This document shows positions 16,924 through 25,842 of a DNA stretch of 64,000 bases, piece after piece (positions within the stretch are counted from its first letter, which is position 1; each line of letters opens with the position of its first letter). This DNA is from Treponema sp. (GTDB taxonomy: Bacteria; Spirochaetota; Spirochaetia; Treponematales; Treponemataceae): contig JAFZYR010000015.1 in NCBI GenBank assembly GCA_017616165.1, positions 1-64,000 of the forward strand, given 5' to 3'. The notes beneath the pieces are model-generated. The model saw nothing but the letters and a program-made list of their open reading frames with translations, was not told the DNA's origin and made no database searches. Made by a program: the position numbers and the translations under genes.

Positions 16924-18336
16924 ATGAAAAGAAAACTACTGTGTGCCCTTGCGGCCCTTCTTACAGTCAAGATTCTTAGTGCCGTAGAACTTGTCCCGAC
17001 CCAGGAGCTGCTTGCTTCTTATCTGGAACAGGACGCAGACCTCAAAAATCTGGCACTCGAATTACAAAAAGCAAAGCTTAATCAGCAAAGCACTCTCATC
17101 GACAAAGGAATAAGCATTAAGCTTCAGACCGGCGACATGACCTTTACCTTTGGCGATAAAAGCTCCTTCAGCGTAAAGCCTGGTGTAAGTGCAACAATCC
17201 CGCAGGCAAATAACCTTGGACTCAATCTGAACAGCCAGCTTAGTGTTGCCGACGGAAAAACCAGCTTTGACAGTGCAAGCGCTACAGTTTCTGTAGATGT
17301 AATTTCTTCAAACAAGGCAAACCGCGACATAAGCCTTTTGCAGCAGGAACGCAAGGTTTTGGAAGCAGAGCGCAATCTTACTAACAAGGCTCTGGACAAG
17401 GAAAAGAACTTTTACAAAAGTCTTAGCAACCTTATGAACAGCGTTACCTCTGTTTTGAGCAAAAAAAGCACAGTTTTTGACGACAATGTTTCGTTTGAAA
17501 AAATAAAGCTTCAGGGCTATTCGGCAGACTCGGCTTCGTATATAAAGGCAGAATTAAAGCTCTTTACTTCACAGCGCGATTACGAAGAAGCAGTTCACAG
17601 TCTTATAAATGATTACAAATCTTTTTACATAAGCTGCGGCCGCGAAATTGAAATCCCTGAGGATGCAGATTTTACACAGCTTATTCCAACTGACATAACA
17701 CTGGTAGAGGCTGTAGACATAACCTCCTTTGATAAGAGCAAATACAAGGACATAGAAAGCAACGAGTGGAATCAGACAATAAATCAGATGTCACGCGATG
17801 CTTCAACAAAGCTTACCCTTACAGCAAACGGCGGCTACAGCTACCGCAACAACAACGGCAAGGCAAGCAATTCTGTAAATGCCGGCATTTCGGGCAGCTA
17901 CGAGGGAATAAATCTTAGTGCCAGCGTGAGTGTTCCAATTGCCGATGAAAAAAGCTCTCCTTCTGTTACAGTCGGACTTTCGTGGAGCCCAAATACAGCA
18001 AAGAAAAATAAGATTTCTGAACAGCTGGAAGAAATTTCCATTGAGCAGGAGCAGATGAAGCTTGATTCAGCTTATTCTTCGTACGAAACAACCGTGCAGG
18101 AACGCCAGCTCAAGCTTGCAGACCTTATGTGGAATATTCAGAGCAATCAGACAAACCTGGAAATGTACGAAAAAGTAGAAGCTAACATGAAAAGCTATTA
18201 TGATCGCGGACTTATTTCCGAAAAAGATTATTCTTCTGCCTGTAACAGCACAATTCAGGCAAAGGTAAAACAAATCAGTGGCTACATTGATTTGATAATA
18301 TATAACAACGAAGTTAGTGCAATGTTTGTGGAGTAA
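16924..18336 (+). CDS. Outer-membrane efflux protein, TolC-like
   Basis: A 470-residue protein with a cleavable signal peptide (MKRKLLCALAALLTVKILSA). Two long helical, coiled-coil stretches surround a beta-rich stretch rich in Asn/Ser and Gly (about 290-350, e.g. LTANGGYSYRNNNG), as expected for the TolC barrel and tunnel repeat. It heads a MacAB-like operon. ATG at 16924 has AAGGA in front; TTG six bases upstream is less likely. It ends 4 bases before the membrane fusion protein start. Confidence 0.8.
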   Translation: MKRKLLCALAALLTVKILSAVELVPTQELLASYLEQDADLKNLALELQKAKLNQQSTLIDKGISIKLQTGDMTFTFGDKSSFSVKPGVSATIPQANNLGLNLNSQLSVADGKTSFDSASATVSVDVISSNKANRDISLLQQERKVLEAERNLTNKALDKEKNFYKSLSNLMNSVTSVLSKKSTVFDDNVSFEKIKLQGYSADSASYIKAELKLFTSQRDYEEAVHSLINDYKSFYISCGREIEIPEDADFTQLIPTDITLVEAVDITSFDKSKYKDIESNEWNQTINQMSRDASTKLTLTANGGYSYRNNNGKASNSVNAGISGSYEGINLSASVSVPIADEKSSPSVTVGLSWSPNTAKKNKISEQLEEISIEQEQMKLDSAYSSYETTVQERQLKLADLMWNIQSNQTNLEMYEKVEANMKSYYDRGLISEKDYSSACNSTIQAKVKQISGYIDLIIYNNEVSAMFVE

Positions 18337-18340
18337 TATT

Positions 18341-19480
18341 ATGACAAAGAAAAACGGCAAAAAAATGAAGAAAAGCGTAAAGATCATCCTCATTATTGCG
18401 ATTGTGGCTGTGGTGGTTGCAGGGGTTCTTATTGGACTCAGATTCTTCCTCCACAAGGATTCAAACCAGACTCAGATTTATACAGTAAACAAAGAGGTTT
18501 ACGAAAATGTAATCGAAATTTCTGGAACAGTTAGTGCCGCCCAGCAGCAGACCTTAAATGCTCTTGGCGCCGGAACTGTAATGAAGATATACGTAAAAGA
18601 AGGCGACAAGGTTAAGAAGGGTGACATCCTTGTTCAGCTTGACGATTCAGAAGAGGTTTATAACCTCGAAAAGCATGACTATAACATGGCAACAACCAAG
18701 CTCAACGGTTCTCCTCGCGACCTTAGCCTTATGGAAACCCAGCGGGTTTCACTTGTTCAAAAGATTGCAGACCGCAAGGTAGTAGCTGCCTTTGACGGTG
18801 TAATTGTAGAGCTCAACGCTGTAGAAGGAAACTCTGTAAAGGCCGGTGATAAGATTGGTACTCTTGTAAATCTTGATTACCTTACTGCAGAGGTAGAAAT
18901 TGCCGAAACAGATGTTGCCAAGCTTCAGGTTGGACTTCCTGTAATTCTTGATTTTAATGCTTCGGACAAGCAGGGCAACGGTTATGTAACAGGCTGGCCT
19001 GCAATCGGTGAGCTTACAAATCGTGGTGCTTCTGTTGTAAAGGCACAGATCCGCATTGATGATTATCCGTCTGAGATTTTGCCTAACTATTCATTCACAG
19101 GAAAGATTCAGATTGAAGAGCCTGTAGAAACAATTACTGTTGAACGCTATGCAATCGGCTATGACGATGACGGTCAGGCGTATGTAGTGCTTGCCCGTGG
19201 CGGCCAGAAGATAAATGTAGAGGTTGAACAGTACGGACGAGAATATGTAAAGGTTTTGAGCGGTCTTAGCGGCGGCGAAATGCTTTTGCAGTCAGGCGAG
19301 ATTCCTAAGTCCGGTTCTGCTGCAAACAGAAACAGACAGGGTGGCGGAAGTATGCCTGACTTTGGAGGCAGCATGCCTAACTTTGGAGGCAGCTCCGGCA
19401 GTGGTGGTTCCGGTCGAAGTGGTGGAAGCTCCGGCGGTGGTGGAATGCCAAGCTTTGGTGGCGGTGGAATGCCTTTCTAG
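18341..19480 (+). CDS. Membrane fusion protein, MacA/HlyD-like
   Basis: A 379-residue periplasmic adaptor anchored by one N-terminal helix (IILIIAIVAVVVAGVLIGL). The biotinyl-lipoyl half motifs are GTVMKIYVKEGDKVKKGDIL and VVAAFDGVIVELNAVEGNSV, with a very short helical hairpin between them, then beta-barrel and membrane-proximal parts. The last 45 residues are a Gly/Ser/Met/Pro/Phe tail with repeats (GGSMPDFGGSMPNFGGS). Start ATG at 18341 with GTGGAG overlapping the preceding stop. It links the TolC-like channel to the ABC pump encoded next. Confidence 0.88.
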   Translation: MTKKNGKKMKKSVKIILIIAIVAVVVAGVLIGLRFFLHKDSNQTQIYTVNKEVYENVIEISGTVSAAQQQTLNALGAGTVMKIYVKEGDKVKKGDILVQLDDSEEVYNLEKHDYNMATTKLNGSPRDLSLMETQRVSLVQKIADRKVVAAFDGVIVELNAVEGNSVKAGDKIGTLVNLDYLTAEVEIAETDVAKLQVGLPVILDFNASDKQGNGYVTGWPAIGELTNRGASVVKAQIRIDDYPSEILPNYSFTGKIQIEEPVETITVERYAIGYDDDGQAYVVLARGGQKINVEVEQYGREYVKVLSGLSGGEMLLQSGEIPKSGSAANRNRQGGGSMPDFGGSMPNFGGSSGSGGSGRSGGSSGGGGMPSFGGGGMPF

Positions 19481-19483
19481 TGC

Positions 19484-19511
19484 ACGTCATCCCGAATTTG
19501 TTTCGGGATCT
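19484..19511 (+). repeat. Family C palindromic repeat (CGTCATCCCGAATTTGTTTC type)
   Basis: GATCCCGAA-type inverted arms: CATCCCGAA then TTTCGGGATC. A single copy lies between the adaptor and ATPase genes of the export operon. The same hairpin type is common in intergenic regions of many bacterial genomes. Confidence 0.65.
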
Positions 19512-19525
19512 TTAAGGGTATAAAT

Positions 19526-20200
19526 ATGGCTGAAATTGTTGTTCGACTTGAAAATGTAATAAAAACCTATTCCATGGGCGAAAGCGAGGTTCATGCCTTG
19601 CGGGGCATTTCGTTCCAGATTGAACAGGGGGAATTCCTTTCCATAATGGGACCTTCGGGCTCGGGAAAGTCTACCTGTATGAACATGATTGGTTGTCTGG
19701 ACCGACCAACCTCCGGAATAGTAGAAATAAACGGAAAAGAAACTGCAAAGATGACGGAAAAAGAGCTGGCAGTCCTGCGAAACCAGACTGTAGGCTTTGT
19801 ATTTCAGCAGTATCACCTTATTCCTTCTATGAACGTGCTTGAAAATGTAATGCTTCCGTTAAAGTATGCACATGTAGAACACAGTGAACGCGTAGAACGT
19901 GCAGAAGAGGCACTCCAGGCAGTAGGCCTTGGCGACCGTCTTAAGCACAGACCTCACGAATTGTCGGGTGGTCAGAAGCAGCGTGTTGCAATTGCCCGTG
20001 CAATGATAACACAGCCCAAAATCCTTCTGGCCGATGAGCCTACAGGTGCGCTGGACTCAACAACCGGTAAACAGGTAATGGAGCTTTTTAAGAAAATCAA
20101 TCAGGAGCAGGGCACGACCATCATCATCGTAACGCACGACCCGCGAATCGGTGAGTCAACAAAACGATGTATCAGAATATTGGACGGTCAGATTGTATAA
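19526..20200 (+). CDS. ABC exporter ATPase, MacB/LolD-type
   Basis: A 224-residue ATPase with Walker A GPSGSGKST, Q-loop FQQYHLIP, signature LSGGQKQRVAIARAM, Walker B ILLADEPTGALD and the H-loop THD. The sequence belongs to the MacB/LolD/FtsE group. It works with the permease encoded downstream, from which it is split here (MacB of E. coli is a fusion of the two). A family B repeat fills the gap to that permease. Confidence 0.92.
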   Translation: MAEIVVRLENVIKTYSMGESEVHALRGISFQIEQGEFLSIMGPSGSGKSTCMNMIGCLDRPTSGIVEINGKETAKMTEKELAVLRNQTVGFVFQQYHLIPSMNVLENVMLPLKYAHVEHSERVERAEEALQAVGLGDRLKHRPHELSGGQKQRVAIARAMITQPKILLADEPTGALDSTTGKQVMELFKKINQEQGTTIIIVTHDPRIGESTKRCIRILDGQIV

Positions 20201-20269
20201 CGTCATTGCGAGCGAAGCGCGGCAATCTAAAATGCGGATTGCTTCGCTTCACTCGCAATGACGAGGAGT
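20201..20269 (+). repeat. Family B repeat, inverted pair, supplying a ribosome binding site
   Basis: CGTCATTGCGAGCGAAGCGC with GGCAATCT is followed by its inverse, GGATTGCTTCGCTTCACTCG with CAATGACG. It fills the gap between the ATPase stop and the permease start. The outgoing end, ATGACGAGGAG, provides the only Shine-Dalgarno sequence for the permease ATG at 20276. Confidence 0.85.
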
Positions 20270-20275
20270 TTTTTT

Positions 20276-21466
20276 ATGTGGGAAGATTTTATAAACGCGC
20301 TTAATAATTTTGTTCGCAACAAAACACGAACCTTTCTTTCGCTGCTTGGTGTAATCATCGGCGTTGCTTCTGTAATCGTAATCACAAGCATTGGTTCCAG
20401 CTCTACCAAGCAGGTTGCCGACACCTTTGGTTCTGCCGGCCTTGATATGGTAAGCATTACTTCAGGCGGCATGTGGCGTGGACGAAGCGCAGTAAGCATC
20501 AAGTTCAACGACACCTTCCGCGACAACCTTTTTGAAAACGTAGAAGACATTAAGACAATCTGGTATAAAAATTCGCTTAGCGCAACAGTAACCTATGGTC
20601 AGACCTCCAATTCCGTAAACTGTTCTGCCGTAGAAACAGGCTATCTTCAGGCGCTGGGCATGGAGCTTGAAGACGGCGGCCGCTATTTTAATGTAAGCGA
20701 CAACGAAGAAGGCACTCAGAAAATCATTTTGAATCACGATACTGCAGAAAGCTTTTTCCCGGCAGGAGACGCTGTTGGTAAAAAAATCCTTGTTGTAGTA
20801 AGCCGTGTTTCGTTCAGCTTTGAAGTAATAGGCGTTTTGAAAGAACAGACAACTGGTATGGAAAACAGCTCGGCCTATATACCGCGCGGCTTTTATGACA
20901 AAAAGATTTCTCCTAACGCAGAAGCCGCAACTGTAATGGTTCAGGCAACCTCAGAGGATAAAACAGCCGGCCTCATAGACAAAATCAAGGATTATTGTAC
21001 AAGTTTAAGCGGGACAGACACCTCTGTAAGTGTTACTACAATGCAGACAATGATCGACCAGATAAGCTCAATTACAACAACACTTTCTACAATGCTCAGT
21101 GCCATTGCCGCCATTTCCCTCCTTGTAGGCGGTATTGGAATTATGAACATCATGATTGTAACAGTAACAGAGCGCAAGCAGGAAATCGGAATCCGCAAGG
21201 CCCTTGGTGCAAGTCCAAACGCCATACGGCAGCAATTCCTTGTAGAATCTGCCAGCATCACCCTCATCGGCGGCTTCTTTGGAGTTGTCGTGGGAATACT
21301 TATAAGTCTTGCAGTAGAGTACGTCCAGAAACAGGCCTACGTAATAAATACAAATGCCTGCATCATAGCCTTTGTGTTCAGTGTGTTTGTAGGTATTTTC
21401 TTTGGCCTGAACCCAGCCAGCCGTGCAGCCAAGCTGGATCCTGTTATAGCGCTGAGTGGTGAGTAG
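20276..21466 (+). CDS. ABC exporter permease, MacB/FtsX-type
   Basis: A 396-residue permease with an N-terminal membrane helix (FLSLLGVIIGVASVIVITSI), a periplasmic MacB core (about 45-260) and three C-terminal helices containing GIGIMNIMIVTVTERKQEIG and IRKALGA. With the TolC-like, adaptor and ATPase genes upstream it forms a complete tripartite exporter. Substrates of such pumps include peptides, lipids or macrolides; none is indicated here. ATG at 20276 is preferred: its GAGGAG site lies in the preceding family B repeat, and the hydrophobic start fits. An ATG at 20258 inside the repeat is an unlikely start. Confidence 0.9.
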   Translation: MWEDFINALNNFVRNKTRTFLSLLGVIIGVASVIVITSIGSSSTKQVADTFGSAGLDMVSITSGGMWRGRSAVSIKFNDTFRDNLFENVEDIKTIWYKNSLSATVTYGQTSNSVNCSAVETGYLQALGMELEDGGRYFNVSDNEEGTQKIILNHDTAESFFPAGDAVGKKILVVVSRVSFSFEVIGVLKEQTTGMENSSAYIPRGFYDKKISPNAEAATVMVQATSEDKTAGLIDKIKDYCTSLSGTDTSVSVTTMQTMIDQISSITTTLSTMLSAIAAISLLVGGIGIMNIMIVTVTERKQEIGIRKALGASPNAIRQQFLVESASITLIGGFFGVVVGILISLAVEYVQKQAYVINTNACIIAFVFSVFVGIFFGLNPASRAAKLDPVIALSGE

Positions 21467-21543
21467 TGGATTGCCACGTCCCCTTCGCTACGCTCTGGGT
21501 CCTCGCAATGACGTCATTGCGAGCGAAGCGTGGCAATCCAGTA
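21467..21543. repeat. Family B repeat pair with nested family A, between convergent genes
   Basis: The 77 bases between the stop codons of two convergent genes are almost wholly repeat. The first copy reads GGATTGCCACG, then an insert CCCCTTCGCTACGCTCTGGG with TCC, then TCGCAATGACG. The second, inverted copy is CGTCATTGCGAGCGAAGCGT with GGCAATCCA. The insert resembles a diverged family A core inside family B. Confidence 0.85.
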
Positions 21544-23256
21544 TTAATATCCGTCTGACATCTCGCGGTTGGCATCCTTCTTACACAGCTCATCATAAAC
21601 CAGAGAGCGGCGGCGCAGATCTTCTTTAAGCGGTTTTGGGAAAGGCATGTTGCGCCAGAAAATACCGCGTACATCCTTTTCCAGACGCTGAACACCGGTA
21701 CTTTCCTTTGTCATCCATAAAATGTAGTCTTCAATAAAGAATTCCTTAACATCACCCTTGAGCTTGGCCTGGTCAAAGTGCTGGTAGTACTGACCGGTAA
21801 GACCTTCTTCCATCCAGTAGTAAGAAGCCTTTTCCTTTGCAACCTGCCAGCGCAAATCGGCAACGGCGGTAAGAACTGCAATGCGCAGATCCTTTGGATA
21901 CATTGGAACAACAATACGTCCGCGGCTTGTTACACGGTTGTAGCGGTCAAACGGTTCCCAGCAGAAGCCTCTGTCACCATAGGTTGGAACAAGACAAACA
22001 TAAGGAACAATTCGGTTAGGAATATTTTTGTGAATACGGCAGAAGCAGCCCGGGTCAATGGATTCAATCCAGCGCAAAACCTCAATAACGTTTTCGCGGG
22101 TTCCGGTTCCGTTTTCGGTACAGTGATAGAATTCGCGTGTAAACATAGGGAACTGGTTACCACGGCGACCAATAGTCATTTTTGCCATCTGGCGTATAGT
22201 TTCAAATTCTGTGTTGATTGCACTTGTATCAATCTGAACAACAGGACCCGAATCTGCAATCTTGTTCTGAACGCTGTCGTAAACGCCCTTTGCTTCCTGG
22301 AATTCTGCAAGAGCCTTAGAAAGCTCCTTGTCGTTTTTAGAAAGACGGTGCAGAAGGTCTGTAATTTCGGCAAAAAGCTTGCGCTGACCTTCGGAAAGTC
22401 CCTGCAGGTGAGGCTCCATTCCCATAATAGGACTATGCTGGCAAAGAGATTCTATTCTTCCCTTAAGCTCAACCTCAAGCATGGAGCGCTCGTTTTCCTT
22501 TATGTTTAAAACGTTTTCCGAGCTTTGAAGCTTTCCCGAGTTTTTAGACTGCAGCTGCATAAGTCGTGCCTGTTCTGCACTTGCAGCCTGTTCCGGAGAA
22601 AGATTTCTCTGCGGAGTCTTTTTTTCATCGGTCATGGAATTCTTCATACGACCCGAAGCAATTTCCTTAAACCATTCGTCAACATAAAGAATTGGTTCGC
22701 CGGTTTTATTTTCGTAAATTATTCGCGAGAAAAAGTCCTTCTGTTCAGCTTTAAAAAGCGAAGGAAGCAGAACGCCAAATCTCATGAGCATGCGCTTTGG
22801 CATTGGAAGGTTAATTTCTGCCATCTTTGGAGCCATTCCGCGGAGCAGTTCCCAGTAACAGGTAACAATCTGCTGGCGGTAAACGGCACGGTCCTTAGGA
22901 TCCTGGCAGGTCAGATATTTAGAAAGAATCTGGTGCACGCGCTGTGCCGACTGATTTTCGTTTGTAAGGGCAGTCTTGTAGTATTTTGGATCATCATAAA
23001 CGCCGCTGGAAGTATCATTCTTAAGCTTTTCCAGAGGGGCAAATTCCTTAAGGCTAAGGTTTACTTCATGAATACCGCCGCCTCCGCCAACATGAGAAGT
23101 AGTAGAGGATGATGAGCCGATATCAAAGGTATTTACCGCTGACGGCATTTTATCTATGTCTTCGATAGAAATAGAAGATTCAACTTCGCTTGAGCTGCTT
23201 GATGATGTGCCTGCAAGAAGTGCGGCAATTTCCGGGTCTAATTCTGCTTCTTCCAT
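21544..23256 (-). CDS. Conserved protein of unknown function (570 aa)
   Basis: I do not recognise a family. The protein is hydrophilic with no signal peptide or membrane helix. It starts with an acidic, Ser-rich segment (residues 1-65), has a charged helical region near 200-330 (with LQSKNSGKLQSSENVLNIKE) and a compact C-terminal half with many aromatic residues and cysteines (CFCRIHKNIPNRIVPYVCLV, then CWEPFDRYNRVTSRGRI). Start ATG at 23256 has AGGAGTCCC upstream and TATAAT about 25 bases before. It is probably cytoplasmic. Confidence 0.75.
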   Translation of the reverse strand: MEEAELDPEIAALLAGTSSSSSSEVESSISIEDIDKMPSAVNTFDIGSSSSTTSHVGGGGGIHEVNLSLKEFAPLEKLKNDTSSGVYDDPKYYKTALTNENQSAQRVHQILSKYLTCQDPKDRAVYRQQIVTCYWELLRGMAPKMAEINLPMPKRMLMRFGVLLPSLFKAEQKDFFSRIIYENKTGEPILYVDEWFKEIASGRMKNSMTDEKKTPQRNLSPEQAASAEQARLMQLQSKNSGKLQSSENVLNIKENERSMLEVELKGRIESLCQHSPIMGMEPHLQGLSEGQRKLFAEITDLLHRLSKNDKELSKALAEFQEAKGVYDSVQNKIADSGPVVQIDTSAINTEFETIRQMAKMTIGRRGNQFPMFTREFYHCTENGTGTRENVIEVLRWIESIDPGCFCRIHKNIPNRIVPYVCLVPTYGDRGFCWEPFDRYNRVTSRGRIVVPMYPKDLRIAVLTAVADLRWQVAKEKASYYWMEEGLTGQYYQHFDQAKLKGDVKEFFIEDYILWMTKESTGVQRLEKDVRGIFWRNMPFPKPLKEDLRRRSLVYDELCKKDANREMSDGY

Positions 23257-23316
23257 TAAAGGGACTCCTGTGAATATTTTATTATACCATAGAATTATTT
23301 ATTATCAACATTGATT

Positions 23317-23345
23317 TTGACATATGTTAAAAAGTATAGGATAAT
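23317..23345 (+). promoter_or_regulatory. Promoter of the 576-residue lipoprotein gene
   Basis: TTGACA (23317-23322), a 17-base spacer, then GATAAT (23340-23345). Transcription would start about 25 bases before the ATG, leaving room for the AAAGGA ribosome binding site. Confidence 0.6.
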
Positions 23346-23377
23346 ATAATAAAGTTTATAATAAAAAGGATAAAAGT

Positions 23378-25108
23378 ATGAAAACAAGATTGTTAAAATG
23401 TTTTGCAGGGTTTCTGTTTGTTGCCCTGATGTTTGCTGCCTGCAAGGATCCCAACTCAATTGACGGCATAAAACCGGCCGATTACACCTTTACAATTTCT
23501 TCCCTTCCTTATGCTTCCAAAGGGCTTACCGTTGTTGCCAGAGTAAATCTTCATAACAAGAATTATGATTATGAACTTGGAACTATTGGAGATTCCCCGG
23601 CAGATACTGTTATTGAAAAAACAGTAAAGATGCCTGTGCTTTATAGTAAAATAACTCTGTTTTTCCTGGATCAGGATAAGAAAGAAATATTCTACTATCC
23701 GGTAGAAGAAAAATATAATAAAACCGGTTCGCGTAATTACACAATTGACGGCTACTATTATTACTATTATGAATACGGATACCCTTCTTATGACAAGCCA
23801 TACTATGCATTGTCAGAAAAGCATTTGAATACAGTGGAGTTTGGCAAAACCTATGAGTTTGATTCCAAAGAAGCTCCTTTTATGATGTTTAAGGTTAGCG
23901 GAGTTTTGAACAAAAAAATTGGAATAAAGCTGAATCAGAGCTATCCTAGAAAAGTCGAAGTTTACGTAGCAAATAGTAAAGAAAAGTTCATGAACTACCA
24001 GACTGAATCTCTTAATGGAGAAAGTGAATATGACTGCTCTGGCAATGAAGCCTATTTTATGGTCAGAACAGAAAAATATACAGACGAGGGAAGTGCAAAA
24101 ATAACCTTTACAAATATTTCGTTTGCTATTGAGAACGGGCTTTATATACAGCAGAATAAAAATATAGACCCTGTAATTCTGGCTTCGGATGGAAAGCTTT
24201 ATGCAACAGGAACTAATTCTGCATCACAGGCAAAAGATATTTTGTATTGCCTTGACCCCGATACATTAATACGAAGCGTAGCTGCAACTGTTCCGTATGA
24301 TATAGATTGCGTGGAAGAGCTGGATACAGGAACACTGTATATTTCATATTTTGACAGAAGTTCCAAAAATGGTGTAGGTGGGATTATTACTCTTAATCTG
24401 GCAACAAAACAAATGAATACTCTTGTAAATGATTTAAACGGCATGGCCGAGACCATGGTAAATTATAAAAATGGTAAGTTTGTTGTTACCGGGTTTGATA
24501 ATAAATCCACCGGTAATACGGGTTGTATATATCTGATTGACAAGGCAAATGGTACAAAAACTATTTTAGCAGAAAATTCTACAGATACTATTGCTGTGTC
24601 AACAGAACTGTTTTATTTTGCATCTAATGATGTTTTCATAGGAACCACCAATCATGTTACCTCAAGATTCCATTATATGAAGATTACTGAAAATGGAACG
24701 GGATATACAACAGGATATGATTCCGACTCAGTTTATTGTTTACTTAGAATTTTCAAAGAATCCCCATTGCAGGTTCTTTGTAAAAACGGAAGTGTCTTTA
24801 CTTTGGATACTGCAATAGCTACTCCTAACTGGGCAATTCCTGAGGGAGTTTTGTGTAAATCCTATGAAGACTGCTATATTGCCGGTGACTACATTTATTA
24901 CATGACAAATGATAGAGGCGCAATTGTGGAAAAATGTGCCCTTTCTGCTCCAAAAGATGTTATAAGTTCTGTAAAATACGAAAATCAGGTTGGCAAGAGG
25001 TTGTTCTGCAAGGATAATAAGGTATACCTGCTGGCAAACAGTCAATATTCGGTTTACGGATCAAACAGTACAGGCGACTACATGGTTTACATCCACGAAA
25101 TAAAGTAG
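23378..25108 (+). CDS. Secreted lipoprotein with propeller-like C-terminal part
   Basis: A 576-residue lipoprotein: signal peptide MKTRLLKCFAGFLFVALMFA with lipobox FAAC. Residues 25-240 form a Tyr-rich beta domain. From about residue 265 the repeats (ILASDGKLYATGTNSASQ, ILYCLDPDT, TLYISYF, KFVVTGFDN, CIYLIDKANG) suggest a beta-propeller. It is clearly paralogous to the frameshifted gene at 43018-44855, for example PVILASDGKLYATG against SLLASDGKIYASG. No enzymatic motif is seen. The role is probably surface or periplasmic binding. Confidence 0.82.
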   Translation: MKTRLLKCFAGFLFVALMFAACKDPNSIDGIKPADYTFTISSLPYASKGLTVVARVNLHNKNYDYELGTIGDSPADTVIEKTVKMPVLYSKITLFFLDQDKKEIFYYPVEEKYNKTGSRNYTIDGYYYYYYEYGYPSYDKPYYALSEKHLNTVEFGKTYEFDSKEAPFMMFKVSGVLNKKIGIKLNQSYPRKVEVYVANSKEKFMNYQTESLNGESEYDCSGNEAYFMVRTEKYTDEGSAKITFTNISFAIENGLYIQQNKNIDPVILASDGKLYATGTNSASQAKDILYCLDPDTLIRSVAATVPYDIDCVEELDTGTLYISYFDRSSKNGVGGIITLNLATKQMNTLVNDLNGMAETMVNYKNGKFVVTGFDNKSTGNTGCIYLIDKANGTKTILAENSTDTIAVSTELFYFASNDVFIGTTNHVTSRFHYMKITENGTGYTTGYDSDSVYCLLRIFKESPLQVLCKNGSVFTLDTAIATPNWAIPEGVLCKSYEDCYIAGDYIYYMTNDRGAIVEKCALSAPKDVISSVKYENQVGKRLFCKDNKVYLLANSQYSVYGSNSTGDYMVYIHEIK

Positions 25109-25132
25109 GCACCCTTTCAGTTTAACATTATT

Positions 25133-25161
25133 TTGACATATCCTCGTAAATACATCATAAT
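25133..25161 (+). promoter_or_regulatory. Promoter of thrH
   Basis: TTGACA (25133-25138), 17-base spacer, CATAAT (25156-25161). A GGAG ribosome binding site follows at 25171. Confidence 0.6.
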
Positions 25162-25182
25162 AGGCAGTATGGAGTACAAAAT

Positions 25183-25782
25183 ATGATAGTTACCTGTCTT
25201 GATCTGGAAGGGGTTCTTGTACCCGAAATCTGGATTGCCTTTGCAGATGCAGTAGGAATCCCGGAGCTGCGCCGTACAACCCGCGATGAACCCGATTATG
25301 ATAAGCTTATGCAGTTCAGGCTTGCAATTCTTAAAGAACATGGCCTTGGACTTAAAGAAATTCAGAATACAATAGCAAAAATAGACCCTCTGCCTGGTGC
25401 AAAGGAGTTTCTGGACGAGCTTCGTTCTCTAGGCCAGGTGCTCATTTTGAGCGATACCTTTAGTCAGTTTGCAAAACCTCTTATGGAAAAGCTTGGCTGG
25501 CCAACAATTTTCTGCAATGAACTTGTTGTAGGCCCTAACGGCGAAATTACCGGCTACAAAATGCGCTGTCCGCAGAGTAAACTTACTACAGTACGTGCCC
25601 TGCAGTCTTGCGGCTTTGAAACCATTGCCAGCGGCGACAGTTTTAATGACCTTGCCATGATTCAGGCTTCAAAGGCAGGCTTTTTGTTCCGTTCTACCGA
25701 AAAAATCATAAAGGATTATCCACAATATCCGGCTTTTACCGAATATTCTCAGCTGCTTGATGCAATAAAAAAGTATTTGTAA
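25183..25782 (+). CDS. thrH: Phosphoserine phosphatase/homoserine phosphotransferase ThrH
   Basis: A 199-residue HAD-superfamily enzyme. The nucleophile motif is DLEGVLVPE, where Glu replaces the usual second Asp; this DxE form is typical of ThrH. Motif II is ILSDTFSQF, the lysine lies in RCPQSKLTTV, and motif III is ASGDSFNDLAMI. ThrH dephosphorylates phosphoserine and can transfer the phosphate to homoserine, bypassing ThrB. Length matches the family (about 205). It has its own promoter. Confidence 0.92.
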   Translation: MIVTCLDLEGVLVPEIWIAFADAVGIPELRRTTRDEPDYDKLMQFRLAILKEHGLGLKEIQNTIAKIDPLPGAKEFLDELRSLGQVLILSDTFSQFAKPLMEKLGWPTIFCNELVVGPNGEITGYKMRCPQSKLTTVRALQSCGFETIASGDSFNDLAMIQASKAGFLFRSTEKIIKDYPQYPAFTEYSQLLDAIKKYL

Positions 25783-25806
25783 CCTTGTGGTTGCAGAAAC
25801 GTTTAA

Positions 25807-25812
25807 TATAAT
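25807..25812 (+). promoter_or_regulatory. -10 box of the small outer-membrane protein gene
   Basis: TATAAT at 25807-25812, with TTGTGG sixteen bases upstream. A GGAGGAG ribosome binding site stands between it and the ATG at 25843. Confidence 0.5.
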
Positions 25813-25842
25813 GAATCTTTTTTACATGGAGGAGATTTGACT

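Noticed and set aside
22525-23112. Plus-strand frame opposite the 570-residue protein
   Set aside because: Basic, Cys/Phe-rich composition typical of an antisense shadow; the minus-strand gene has a proper promoter and ribosome binding site.
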